A DNA stretch of 64,000 nt from Cordilura impudica (GCA_963682025.1 OY821521.1:168462209-168526208); one strand, 5' to 3'; positions 36,926 through 49,260 are shown, numbered from the stretch's first letter. The notes: generated by a model from the letters alone, not told the origin. Numbers and translations are program-made.

Positions 36926-37160
36926 TATTTATTGTTTTATTTTTTCTTATGTTTTTTTTTAAATTGCTAAAAAATAATCTTTAACCCAAAAAAAGTTTTT
37001 TATTAAAAAATTTTGTTTTTTAAACAAATTGAAATATTTTTGTAGTTCGGCTTAAAAGGTATAAGTAACAATATTTTTCCATAAACAGGACTATGTTAAA
37101 CAGTGTAAACGAACGTATGCAAATATAGGCGTAAATAAACGTGTATGCCAATATAGACTT

Positions 37161-39144
37161 TCATTTATCTTCAATCATTTCTATTACGACATCATCAAGT
37201 TCCAAAACATGTTTATGAGGTTGACGTCTTATGTTAGTAATGTAAGGATCTGACGATACAAAAAGGCGATGGAAAACATCAGTATTTGTTGCGTGTCTAT
37301 TGCACTTTCTGGAGAACATTAGTCTATACCTTCTATAGTCCTTATTTCGAGCTTCTTCAGCTTCTTCGGACAATAGACCTATGGGAAGTAAAGCCGCATC
37401 CCTGATGTCTTTGCCATGAATAAGTATTTTGTGAACTGTAACCGGCATGTAATACCAGCTATATTGTTCTACAAACAGCTTCGCCGTATCCCAAGCGAAA
37501 TTCTTGAATTTGGATGTATTTGTTCGCTGGCCGCACGTTATTATTTGCAGTATAATTCGAAACCGATCAATAAGTTCTTCTTTGACTCCAGTTATGTCAG
37601 CAACAACTTTAGGATTCGAAAAGAAACGCCTGGACGTGTTGCCAACGTTTGAAGACCCAGTTCCCTGTTGAACAGCGTCTACTCTTATGCCCATCTGCTC
37701 TTTTAAGGCCATTTGAATGAGATGCTTATTTTCTTGTTTAAGAGCCTTATGCTCGTCCTTGAGCGCTGACCACTTTTGAAATGGTGAATTATAAGCAACA
37801 TGAAGAATGCACTCCATAAACTTAATTCGAGCATGTAAGGAGGACAAGCTTCAAATTACAAGCTTCATTATCGATAACTTTTCTTGAAACTAATTCTAAA
37901 TTATTCATTTCGACAGGTTTCGCTTTACAAATATAGCAAACGGCTGCTGAAGATGTGCCTGTAACTGTTTGAGCCGTCTTAACATCCAACATTGTGAAGA
38001 CTAAATTGTGCTTTTCCGTAAATTGTTTACCACACGCTACAACTTCAGTATGTGTGAAAACAGCAATATCTGAATTAATTTTGCCAACAACGCTTAGCAT
38101 CTTTTCTTTCGTTTCCTTAGCGAATTCAAATTGAATAGGACGACAGTATCTAGTTGATGACGGGGTTTTATTTCGCAAGTATTCCTCTCCAGCAGTTGAC
38201 TGTAGACTTAATGACACCAAAGATGCTAGTAACAAGTTTTTGTCGCTTACATCAGCGGCTAAACTCTGGTTGTATTCTACATGACCAGAGGAACCATCGC
38301 AACCCCATTTGGACGTTAAAGTTAACATTGTTTCCTCCATACCATTTATTTCTTGATTTGAAAAAGTTTTAAATAAACGGCTTATCGTATGATCCAATAA
38401 ACTTTGCAAGCTAACAGACGCATCTTTGTGACTTATTTGAATGTCATTCGGGTAGCAGTTTTCTTTTTCGTCTTTAACTTTCTTTCAGAAAATGTTTAAT
38501 ACTTTCGTATTGATATTTTGTTAGGTCTGCATCCATCATCATGGCAAGTGCAGCAGAAGAACGGATGTAAGATTGACTTCCTACGTTACTCTCTCCTACT
38601 TTACTAGCCTTCTACAAATGCTGTTGAGAATATTGTGATGCTAAACCAGCAGCTTTATACCTCTTTGCGCGATTTTGGCAATCATCAAAATCTTTAGCTG
38701 GCCTTCCCGCTGATTTTGAACAACTCGGTTGATCATCGAGTAGGACTACTTCAAATGTTTCTAATTAAAAATTAATATGTAAAATTATAACATTAAAACT
38801 AAGCAAATAAAAATTTCTGAAGTCCGAGAGCAACAAATAACGTTTAAGCATGATGCGTCCATTCATTGCATTTATTTGGATCTTAACTTTCATTCTTAAT
38901 ACGTACTTTTTAGCCAAGACTCATTTTTCTTAAAAAAATAATCACGACTACGCGCATATTCCTGTAGTCTCTTAGAAAAGTGTCCCAAAAACCGCTTTTG
39001 AATTGCGGCTTTAATATCTTCAATTTCTTTTTTTGTTAAAAGCGAATTTTTCGATTTAATGTAATCGCTTAGCAAATCAACATTGGTACCACAACGAATA
39101 AGCTCCGTAGCTAGATCAAACTAAGTAACTGCAAAACTATACAT
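37161..39144 (-). pseudogene. Transib transposase (element 1), broken
   Basis: Start ATG at 39144; N-terminal exon to 38907, donor GTACGT, a 146-bp intron, acceptor TTAG at 38761, then GRPAKDFDDCQNRAKRYKAA. The catalytic core keeps SKWGCDGSSGHVEYNQ (first Asp), SSTRYCRPIQFEF, FTMLDVKTAQTVTG (second Asp region), LHARIKFMEC, VGNTSRRFF, YYMPVTVHKILIHG and PIGLLSEEAEEARNKDYRRY (catalytic Glu; RAG1 has SEGNESGNKLFRRFR). Breaks: stops near 39122 and 38612, frameshifts near 38482 and 37848. The three acidic positions survive, but no full-length protein could be made. Confidence 0.8.
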
Positions 39145-40775
39145 TTTATTAATTAAGTTTATAATACAAGAGCTCGATTGAAATTTTTTCCGACACTTTG
39201 ACACTTTTTTGTTTTGTACTTTTTTTTTTTTGTTTTGTTTTGTTTATGTTTATTTTTTGTTTTGTTTTTTCCTTATGCACTTCTTTTAAACAGCTAAAAT
39301 AATCATTAACAAATTTTTGCTATTATTGATAGCATTCAAACACATGCGCCTTAAAGTCTACACCATTTTACATCGTGTTTCTTTGAATTACTGGAATGAA
39401 ATTTGGTGTGACTTATTTTATACAATTTATAACTTTGTTCAACATTTGCAGATATTAGCAGAAAATTAGTTGTTAAATCAAAAGAATACACTCCAACCTT
39501 TAATTTTTTGCAACCAGAACACCGAGGTAGACCGAGGCAACTTTTTTTTTTGTCCAAGAAAAACAAGAAACACTAACTTTTTGAGTGCCTTCATAAAAAC
39601 CTGAATATATTTTTAACTGTTATAGTTATCCAAGATTTTTTTTTGCAAAATTAATGTTGAAATACTATATTTTGCAAATATACTTCCATCGAATAGATGC
39701 GACAAAAAGAAATTGTGTTTCCAGGCCATTGAAATGCATGAAAATCTGTGGCAGTTACTGCAGAGTTTCCTTTATATGACTTTACCGCGTTATTTTGTAC
39801 AAAAAACAATATTTTAGAAAAAAATAATTTTCTATTTCTCTTAAGTAGGCAATTCTTTACAAAACTGCATCATTAAATTTTCGATATTCTACACCCGAAA
39901 AACGGTATTTTTGCCGGCAAAATCCCAGTGTGCGCTGTTAGGGCTTGAAATTGTTTGCATTCCTGAAAAAATGGTTGGTTTGAAAAATTCATACCATCAG
40001 AAAGGTTAACTCAGAAGTTGAGTTTTTAAGCGTTACGTGGCACAGTGGATCTTTTGACGAGAAGGCGGTCAAAAATCTATAACTTTTGATTGGATAGGAA
40101 TTTTGATATACGATTTATTTTGTTTGGTAGGTGAGACTTTAGACTTTGCTATAAAACGTAATTCTCGACCGAAAATAAAAAAAGTTACGGAGGGTTTAAA
40201 ATACATTTTCATTTGTAGTTGAATTTTAGTACAAAAGTGAAGTGTTAAAAGGTAAAAAAAAGGTTTTTTAAATATAATGTCTTATTTTTTCAGTTAATTT
40301 TACAACTTATACTTTTTAAAAATTTTTTAAGTTAATTTTTTCAGAAAATGCCAAACTTTGGCCCCCGTAAACTTTTTAGTCCTAATGTGCACAAGGGCCA
40401 AAGGTTGTTTTTTTTTTTTTTTGAAAGATCCCGAGTTAAAATATAATTTATTAAGCAGCGGATGTAAAAGTTACCTTATATTGGTTCAAGATAGAGAAGT
40501 TTCAATGAAAAACTCGTATGTTTTTGCTTTAGTTAAATTTTTTTTTATTGTCTTTTTAAATATTTCTATATCAATTTTTATGGTAAATTTATGAAATATA
40601 ACAATTTTTATTGCAAATTTACAAAATATATAAATTTTTAAATCAAGAAAACTTTTTAACTATATAAAAAAAAGTGTAACTTATTGTTAGTGTAATGAAA
40701 AAGTACTTTAAATCAACCAATTTTAGCTAAATAGCCCTGATTTTCATCTTCTAGAAGTTGTTTAGCTTCTTCGTC

Positions 40776-42635
40776 TCATTCAATAGAGGTAGTTTTCAAT
40801 TTTTGACGAATGTTGGACATATATTGATCTGAAGTGCACAACAAAATAGTGATAAGGTCTTCGTTAGTACAACATCTGGACATTTTCCTTGTGTTGTGCT
40901 CGCGAAAGAATCTATAGTCTTTGTTCCTTTTTCTTGCGCTTCTTCAGATAGATCTCCTATTGGTAGCATATTGTTTTGAATTATTTGTTCTCCATGATAC
41001 AAAATTTTATGAACTGTTGATGGCATATATCTCCAAGAGTATTTTTCATTATAAAGTATAGCTGTTTTATTTTCGTACTCTTCAAATTTTTTTGCATTTA
41101 TCTTTCTGCTGCATGCTAGAACTTGTAATATGATTTTGAATCGTCTTATTAATTCATGATCTACACCTGTGATAGATGCTGCAGTTTCCGGATCGGAAAA
41201 AAATCTCCTTGCAGTATTTCCATCATTTGTGTTTCCTTCCCCTTGTTTTGGTTGGTCGATTACGAGGCCTAGCTGTAGATATTTTTGTTGAATTTGTTTT
41301 TTTTTTTGCTTTCTTTTTTCTTCATTTTCTTTGTTTTTTCTCACTGTTTCGCCTAACGGACCAAATTCGAAATTATAACCCAATTTAAGAATATGCTCCA
41401 TGAAACGTATTCTAGCATGAAGAGGGGACATTCCAAATTCGTAGGCTTCCTTAAAACTATCGTCGTCTGGTGGGGGTTGGCTTAATTGACTTGATGCCTT
41501 TTGGCGTATAATGCAGCTTGACGTTGACTTTGTTTCAGTTAAAGCTTGTGCAACTTTTCCATCAATCATTGTGAGACACATTTTAAAATGTACTTCAATG
41601 TCTTGGTCATCAAATTTAAATATTACTGGTTGAAGTTCCTTAATTTGATCTTTTATTTTTTGAACTTCTTCAGTTATGACATCTTTGGTTTCCTTTTTGA
41701 ATGCAAATTTTATTGGTCTGCAATACTTTGTTGAAGAAGGAATTTCATTTTTCCATATATCAATTTCTGTTGCTCTACTAGTTGACGGCTCTAAGACGCT
41801 ATACCTTTTTGTTAAGCGCAATGGAACGAAAGATGCCATAAATAAATTAGCATCTGATGAATATTCGGCATTAAATTGCTTGTATTTTTTCTGACCAGAG
41901 GATCCATCACATCCCCATTTAGAAATTAAAGTAATGCTGCCATTACCAATTTTTTTTAAATGATCGGTATCAAGCGTATTAAGCAATCGTTCTGCAGTAT
42001 GTTCAAGGAGATCTTGCAATTTTATTTCTGCTGTTGTTGAAGTGACACTAATGGCAGATTGTGAAGGTAAGCATTCTTTTTTGGCAGAAACTAAATCTCG
42101 ATACTCTGGAAAAATTCCACAATTCTTTTCATTGGTTCGCTTCCGCAATTCCTTATATTGATTTTTGGTCAATTTCTACTTCTACTATTTTTTCAACTAT
42201 TTAAATTTTATTTTTTTTATTTTGGGTTGGTTGAATTTGGTGCAAAAATGAATCCTTAATAATTCTTTGAGAAATTTCTTCATTTATATTTTCCAGCTTG
42301 CACCTACGAGATCTTTCACTACATCCGTCAATTGGTTTTGCTGATCGATCTTTTTTTCCACTTTCGTTGGCAGTTGTAGATGCACTCTCAAAAATAAGTT
42401 CCTTTATTAACCAGTCTTGGTAACGTTTGTACATCTTTGCCTTGCTATGAGAGCATTCAATGTACCGTCTTTTCAAATTCGATGCAAAATTTTTAATTTT
42501 TCCTTTGTGCATTTCAATGTCTTCTAGGTTACAATTCTGAAAGAAGTCGTTGCTCAATATGTGCAAAATTACATCGTCTACATCATTTCGTTGAAAATAA
42601 ATATCTGCCAGATCTCTGTAACAGTACTTAGCCAT
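40776..42635 (-). pseudogene. Transib transposase (element 2), nearly intact
   Basis: N-terminal part from MAKYCYRDLADIYF to a stop near 42201, then a 458-codon frame from 42172. The two are separated by an A/T-rich tract where the frame is lost or an intron lies. Core motifs: SKWGCDGSSGQKKYKQ (first catalytic Asp), SSTKYCRPIKFAFKKET, CLTMIDGKVAQALTETKS (second Asp), SPLHARIRFMEHIL, NTNDGNTARRFFSDP, WRYMPSTVHKILYHG, PIGDLSEEAQE (catalytic Glu). Directly after this Glu the frame shifts by one base; the other frame continues RNKDYRFFREHNTRK to about 40776. This is the best-preserved mobile-element protein in the window. Alternative: a host gene derived from Transib is unlikely given the intact ends and the frameshift. 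Confidence 0.82.
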
Positions 42636-42719
42636 TGCACAAATTGTAATGAATAATAATTGTGGAAACATTATTATAAATACTCTTTCTTGCAATTATG
42701 TAAATAAAAATTTGTATCT

Positions 42720-43075
42720 TTTAATACCACTTTTAGAAGCATAAAAACCCACACCCTAACCCCTTTTAAAAGGTGAAGCATACCTGCTCATATCTTAAAG
42801 GGCTATGTCGCAATAGTTTTTTTTTTTACCATTTACAAATTTTTATCTTTTATTACCACTTTTAGAACCATAAAAAACCCACACCCTAACCCCTTTTAAA
42901 AGGTGAAGCATTCCTGCTCATATCTTAAAGGGCTATGTCGCAATAGGTTTTTTTATTTCTTTTATTACCACTTTTAGAAGCATAAAAACCCACACCCTAA
43001 CCCCTTTTAAAAGGTGAAGCATACCTGCTCATATCTTAGAGGGCTATGTCGCAATAGGTTTTTTTTTTTACCATT
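42720..43075. repeat. Three tandem repeats within Transib 2
   Basis: Units beginning TTTAWTACCACTTTTAGAAG at about 42720, 42849 and 42960 share CACACCCTAACCCCTTTTAA and AGGGCTATGTCGCAATAG. Unit length 111-129 bases, varying in a T-run/linker. Very little divergence between units. Confidence 0.8.
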
Positions 43076-44209
43076 TACCTGTTATTTAAATTGTTTCCCA
43101 TTTTGTCAGGTATTTAAACTATATAACTCTAATTCAGACTATTAATGTTTTTGAAAGATACCTATGTAAATGTACTTGTAACAATTAAGCGCATTATATC
43201 TCAACCCTTTTTTATAAGTATATAACAACTCCTGACAACTCTACCGACACGCAAAAAAATACACCATGGTGTACCGGTATGACCAACTTTTGTATTCATA
43301 ACACTCAGACGGACGGACGGACGGACTCAGAAAGTGTTTTTGAGTCGATCCGTATAATAAAAGATGGATAAAGGTCCAATATTTTTGGTAGTTACAAACA
43401 TCAACTCAAACTTAATATATCCTAACCACTTAGTGGACAACTTTTGTATTCATAAATTTTGCAGAAAATATCTAACCTTGGGTCAGAAAAATTGTTCTGG
43501 TGCACACGGGCGGAAACTGGCGGGTGTATGATGGGGTATAAGAGTGTAGGGGAGGGTTCGGACTATAGAAGAGTGCAAGATTTTTTCTGACTGCTTTTGA
43601 CTGGCAGGAGTTATGCTCTATTAAGTAGGAGATTTTCGGAAAATTTGAACCTTTTTTAAAAATTTTTTTTTTAAATTTCGGAATGACTATTACGTTAATA
43701 GTATGGAAGCCCCAAAATTATACAAAATTTATTTCACTTCAAAGTCTTTTAAATCAAAAAAGCTACAGCCATTCAAAAAAGAAAAAAAATTACAAAAAAA
43801 TTTTTAATTTTAGCCAAATACTGAGAAAGCCCATTTTCGAAGACCCTGTTCGCTGTGATGTAGTTGAGATAGAGTCGCAATTTTTTGGCTCCCGAGGTTT
43901 ATTAGTATTTACTTTCAAATGAATAACATAACTTTAAAATCGGTAAAAAAAAAAAAAAAAAAATTATTTTTGGCCGCCTTCTCAAAATATGGTCCACTGT
44001 GCGTGGACTCTGAAATTCGCTTAGCTTAACTGAGCGATGAACTGTTGCGGGAGTTAACTTTTCTGCAAATCTACTGTATTTAAAGGATCTATAATCTCAC
44101 ACTCATATACTGTCTATCTTTCATTTTAAGCTCATCAAAATATCGCTAAAACTATTCTCCAATTTCAATCTGCATTGCACTCTCAAAAGTGATGTAGAGC
44201 ATGATTATA

Positions 44210-45470
44210 AAGGGTGTTTTTTTTGCTTAGATAGAACTTACGAAAGGATTAGTTGTCAAACGAACTGACATACTGCTCCCACTTTTTGACTTTTACAATC
44301 AGTATACTCCGGCAAATCATCATGAATAGTTTCATGCTTGAACAACGCTACCAAAGTATCCAAATTTATTTTGAAAGTCACTCAGCAATTCGCGCAACTT
44401 ATGGACGACTACGTGAGGAAGCCATCCGTCGAGGTTGGAAAGAGACTTAGCTCCAAATGAAATTATTGATCAAACAAATGCCTATTTTATGGATCTCGAA
44501 AAATCCTATTTTTTGGAAGGGATACAAAAATTGGAGAAACGATGTGCTAAGTGTATTGAGCTAAACGTAGATTATGTTGAAAATAATTTTTTTTTTTTTT
44601 GCAAAAAAGCTGTGTTTCATTCTAAAAGTCACGGACATATTGATCCGCCCTTGTAACACCAACACGACAAAGAGAATCCAAATTTATCGACTCATCGTCG
44701 ATCGCAGGAACCTGGGCTCTGTCCGTCCACTGCGTCGAAAATTTTTTGCACAAAAGTATAAGATCCATCTAGTGCAGGAATTAAAGCCACGAGACCATCA
44801 TCTGAGTCGTTCTTTCGCCAATTGGGCTCTAGAGCGGTTGAAATCTGGCCCAATGTGTCATCGTAAAATTGTGTTCATCGATGAGCTCATTTTTGGCTTA
44901 ACGGGTTTTTTAATAAACAAAATGGCCGCATATGAAGTGAGACAAATTCATAAAATACCCAAAAGATTTCTTTACATCCAAAAAAATGCACCGTATGGTG
45001 CAGTTTGCACGCTGGCGGCATCATTGTAGTTCGCGCTACGGTCAATGGAGATCGTTTACCGCGCAATGATCAATGATTTTTTGTTTGAAAATATGGTTGA
45101 CATTGATCCGGGGACGATGTGGTTTCAACAGGATAGCGTTACGTGCCCTGCGGAAACCGCAACCGCAACTTATTGAAATCAAAATTTGGCGATAAGTTGA
45201 TTTTGAAAAATCGAGCTGTCAATTGGTCTCCAAGGTCGTTCGAGTTGACATCTTGTGATTATTTCTTGTGGGACTACGTGAAGTCACTGGTTTATGCTGA
45301 CACACCAACAATAATAGACGTCTTGGAGGCGCCAATTATGGCCAGAAATGGACGAAAATATGGACCAAAATTGGACGCCCTGAATGCATTTCGCCAAGAA
45401 CAGTCAATTTAAAAAAAAATTGACTGGAGAAACGAGCATGTTTTTTAACTAACCTGGGTGCGCTGAATTC
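44210..45470 (+). pseudogene. Mariner-like element A
   Basis: It starts AAGGGTGTTTTTT after TA and has a subterminal AGAACTTACGAAAGG shared with element B at 11976. Transposase pieces: MNSFMLEQRYQSIQIYFESH (start 44321), IHLVQELKPRDHHLSRSFAN, IVFIDELIFGLTGF (first Asp, normally FSDEAHF), WFQQDSVTCPA (second Asp), ELTSCDYFLWDYVKSLVYAD (third acidic), ALNAFRQEQ. Frames shift several times. Element B gives the same family, inverted. Confidence 0.7.
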
Positions 45471-45627
45471 GAATCTGGCATAAAGATTGGGCTATCACGT
45501 CTTGTTCATTTTTTATCGCATGCTGGAAATACTGTAAAACAGTCAATACTGATGCTACAATTTCACAATTATTAATTTGACAGAAGCCCACATTCATTCT
45601 AAATCTTCATCATAGTAGCATTTAAGC

Positions 45628-47340
45628 ATGTCAGGGAGATCATGTGTTACTTATTCAAGCTATTTTTGCTTTGTGTGTGATGAATATTTGGTTGGAAAAA
45701 AAGGATATGCAATATCAGAATCATTAAAATATGCATATTTACATTATTTTGGTTTTGCTGTCAGAAACTTGGACAAACCGTGGACACCGACAAAGTTTTG
45801 CAATAGTTGCGGAATTATTTTATACAACTGGTCAAATGGCAAGAAGATCTATTTCGATTTTTCAATTCCAGTACTTTGGAGAGCGTCAAGTAACCGCCAA
45901 ACCGATTGTTATTTCTGTTTAACAAAAATTGCTGGATTCAATGTGAGAAATAAAAAAAATATTACTTAAGCGAATGACCCATCGGTTTCCAAACCAGTTC
46001 AACGTTCACCAAATGATCCATTACCAGTCATTCCCAGTGCTAAGAGCAGTGAGTCCGAAACGTCTTTAACCAGCAGTGGTAGTTTGTATGAGGCGGATGA
46101 TGAACGCCATTTAGTGACTCAAGCTGAGCTGAATGATCTAATTCGGGATCTAAATTTAACGAAGCAAGACGTAGAATTACTAGCTTCACACATGAAGCAG
46201 CGGAGCCATGTTGCAGTTGGGACAAAAGTAACAATCTATAGAGATAGAAGCTTGGAATTGGCTGCCTATTTAGAAAGGAAATATTCTATTCTATACTGTA
46301 CTGATGTTGATATTGATGGTTTATTTCAAAAAATGAACCAGCCATATGATAAAACGGAATGGAGATTATTATTGATGGTTCGAAGTACAGTTTAAAGCTC
46401 TTCTTTTGCATAATGGGAATGAAAATCCATCCATACCAATTGCTCATGCCATTAATACAAAGGAAAATTACGAATCAATGACACAAATTTTGACATTACT
46501 CATGTATAACGATCATAAATGGAAGATCTGTGCTGACCTTAAAGTGTGTGATTTAAATTTATTTGTATAAATAGTATATACCTTCCTAAATAACTGTAAG
46601 TTAATCTGTTTCAGGTTTTCGTTTGTTGACTGGTATGCAAGGAGGTTTCACAAAATGTTGTTTCCTTTGTCTATGGGATAGTCGCGCTACATATAATCAT
46701 TACGCCAGAACAGAGTGACCAAAAGGAACTAAGTATTCACCAGGAAAACAAAACATTTCAAAAAAAACCATTAATTGATCCAAATGACGTTCTTCTTCGC
46801 AGCTGCACATAAAATTGGGTCTTTTTAAGAACTTTGTCAAGGCTCTGGATAAAGATGGTGCAGCATTTAAATATTTTTTTTTAGCTGTTTTTCATAAAAT
46901 TTCATATGCTAAAATTAAAGAAGGCTTATTTGTTGGCCCTCAGATCAGGAAGCTATTGAATGATGACAATTTTTCACAATGTTTATTGGAGAAAGAATAT
47001 GCAGCCTGGAAATCTTTCAAGAGCATCGCGGACAGTTTTTGTTTTCTTGGAAACAATAAGAGTGAAACTACAGACAAATTGTTGCTGAATTATTCAAAAA
47101 TTATCACGAATTTGGTGCACGAATGTCACTCAAAATTCATTTTCTTCATTCGCATTTAGATTTTTTTCCCACAAAACATAGGTGCGGTGAGCGACGAACA
47201 AGGGCAGCGTGAAAATTGAAGATTTAATGAAAATTGAAAGAAATTATCAAGGATTTTGGGACAAAAGTATGCTGGGAGCCTATTGCTGGACTCAAATAGG
47301 TGAAATCGAACCAACAAAATACAAACGACGTTCAAATAAC
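45628..47340 (+). pseudogene. Relic of an uncharacterised multi-copy protein family, probably transposon-carried
   Basis: Three frames in order make up a decayed protein. First, MSGRSCVTYSSYFCFVCDEY with several Cys pairs (WTPTKFCNSCGII, DCYFCLTKIAGFN), apparently zinc-binding. Second, HLVTQAELNDLIRDLNLTKQ to YDKTEWRLL. Third, HIKLGLFKNFVKALDKDGAA with IKEGLFVGPQIRKLL, then a decayed His-rich end (CHSKF, FIRI, then GERRTRAA-type text). A plausible intron ends TTTCAG near 46615, followed by LLTGMQGGFTKCCFLCLWDS. I recall this architecture from multi-copy predicted proteins of aphids and Hydra but know no function. Stops and frameshifts make it non-functional. Confidence 0.5.
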
Positions 47341-48472
47341 GCCATTCACTTTTGAAAATCCATTGATTTTTAGATAAACTAATGATTTTTTATATAAAAA
47401 AACGAATAAAAACATTTTTTTGTTTCTCGAAAATCTGACGTGATAGAGAAAAACCAATTACAGATTCGAATTCAGCCCATCAAATTACCCTAAGAAAGAT
47501 ATTTGGTTGCTCCAGTCCAAAAACTTGTTGGCTAGTGTTATTTAAGTCGTGTTTGAAGTCAAACCAAGTTTGTTCTATGCACTACTTTTTGTCCATTTGA
47601 GTCGATTTAGAGATGTCCGTCTGTTCGTTTGTGTGTCTATGTAAACTTTCTAATAAAACTACAGGTCACAAATATGAATATATTTTGATGAAATTTGGTA
47701 CATAAGCTTTTATCAGCCATTGGACGAACGCTATTGAAATTGGTGAAAATGGGTGCATGTTCAGACCTAGTCCCCATTCAAATGATCCCTATCAAATTAT
47801 CTTGCCATAAGATCCAAATAGATGTCAGTCAAATTGGGTTTGTATGTGATTATTGCATCCATTAATCAGTAGTCTAAAAATAAATCCCATAGGACAATTC
47901 CATATAAAGCTACTTCCCGATCTTCACTTAAACATATCAAAAACGAAAATATTGCACAGATTTTTTTCAAATTAGGTTACACAAAAAGGTATGTGTGTGT
48001 TTTTGTGACTATGGTCAGGAATGGTCCATTTTTTGACCCAGTCCCCCGGTAGCCCCCGGTAGGTGAGTAGCAGTGTTGCCATAATTTGAAATTGTAAAGA
48101 TGCTAAATTGCAAAAAACAAGATGCTAAAACGTACTGGAGTCAAAAAAATAGATGCTAATTTTTTTTTTTCAAATTTCATTACCTTTATATTGAAAAATT
48201 AAATACTTATTAATAAATTCTTTGGTTTTTAAATCGAAAAATTAATATAAAACATAAGTTTCGATTTATATTTTTGAAATCTATAATATTAATAGGCTAG
48301 GCGATTTCTTGTGACCGATGTTTTGTTCTACCGTTTTATCCCGATTTTGACCAAACGTATATTATTTGAAAAGTATTTCTTTTTAGCCATTTTGCAGATA
48401 TACAGATTTTTAAATTTTTTTCCTTTATTTTGAGTAAATTGAATTTAAAGTTGCAACTAACACATACATAAA

Positions 48473-49260
48473 ACAAGTAAGAAAATTATAGTCGGTCTAG
48501 ACCGACCATATGATACCCTTTACCATGGTTTAGAGACCTTATCTTTCGGTCCAACTAATTCGATATAGAAAATGAGCATAACTCAAATTTGAGTGGCATT
48601 GATGTTAATTTTTTTGCCGCAAATATGAAAAAGTTCATATCGGGTGCTACTTTTATATGGGGACTAGGTCAAAAAATGGACCGATCTTGACCATATTTGG
48701 TAAAGTTACTTATATTTTGAAAAAATATATACAAACCAAATTTGAGAAAAATCTGTGCAATATTTTTGTTTTTTGATAGATTTAAGCGAAGATCGGGAAG
48801 CGGCGTTATATGGGGGCTATGACTAAGAGTTGTCCAATAGGGATCATTTTTGGACTACTGATTAATGGATGTAATTAATACAAACAAACCGAATTTGACT
48901 AATATTTATATGATAATTTGGATCTTATGGCAATTTATGTTGATTTCGAAGGGGTCATTTGTATGGGGGCTAGTTCTTAACATGGACCGATTCCCACCAA
49001 TTTTAATAACATTCATCCTATGGCCAATAAAAGCTTATGTGCCAAATTTCATCTAAATATATTAATATTTGCGATCTGCAGTTTGATTACAACTTTATAT
49101 GGACACACAGACGGACGGACGGACGGACGGACATCGTTAAATCGAATCAGCTAGTGACTCTGATTCGATCGGTATAATAAAAGATGGTCAAATATTTTTG
49201 GTAGTTACAAACAGCAGCACAAAGTCATTATACCCAAACCACTCAGTGGTGTAGGGTATA
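48473..49260 (-). mobile_element. GTCY-tract element type 2
   Basis: It starts ACAAGTAAGAAAATTATAGT followed by hairpin GGTCTAGACC, has GACGGACGGACGGACGGACAT, and ends AGTGGTGTAGGGTATA. Inserted in the Helitron. Translations such as MDLMAIYVDF recur in many copies but are not evidence of a gene. Confidence 0.65.

Larger units (their letters stand above)
32833..39932 (-). mobile_element. Transib element 1 (7.1 kb, with nested insertions)
   Basis: The left end starts CACAGTGGGATTT and the right end, inverted, CACACTGGGATTTT. Both are flanked by the 5-bp duplication CGCTG (32828-32832 and 39933-39937). Five-bp GC-rich duplications and CACWRTG termini are hallmarks of Transib transposons, the group from which RAG1 is thought to derive. 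It carries a minus-strand transposase relic (37161-39144) and contains a type 1 GTCY element (33471-36925), which in turn holds a small inverted-repeat element (34337-34968). Without these the element would be about 3.6 kb, close to element 2. Confidence 0.8.
40041..44001 (-). mobile_element. Transib element 2 (4.0 kb, both ends and target duplication intact)
   Basis: Both termini start CACAGTGGAYC, with a matching AGAAGGCGGYCAAAAAT about 20 bases in. Perfect 5-bp duplication CGTGG at 40036-40040 and 44002-44006. It encodes a nearly whole transposase on the minus strand (40776-42635). Downstream of the transposase start it carries three tandem ~115-bp repeats (42720-43075) and a short ACGG-tract fragment (about 43300-43440). 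It lies only 100 bp from Transib element 1. Confidence 0.85.
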
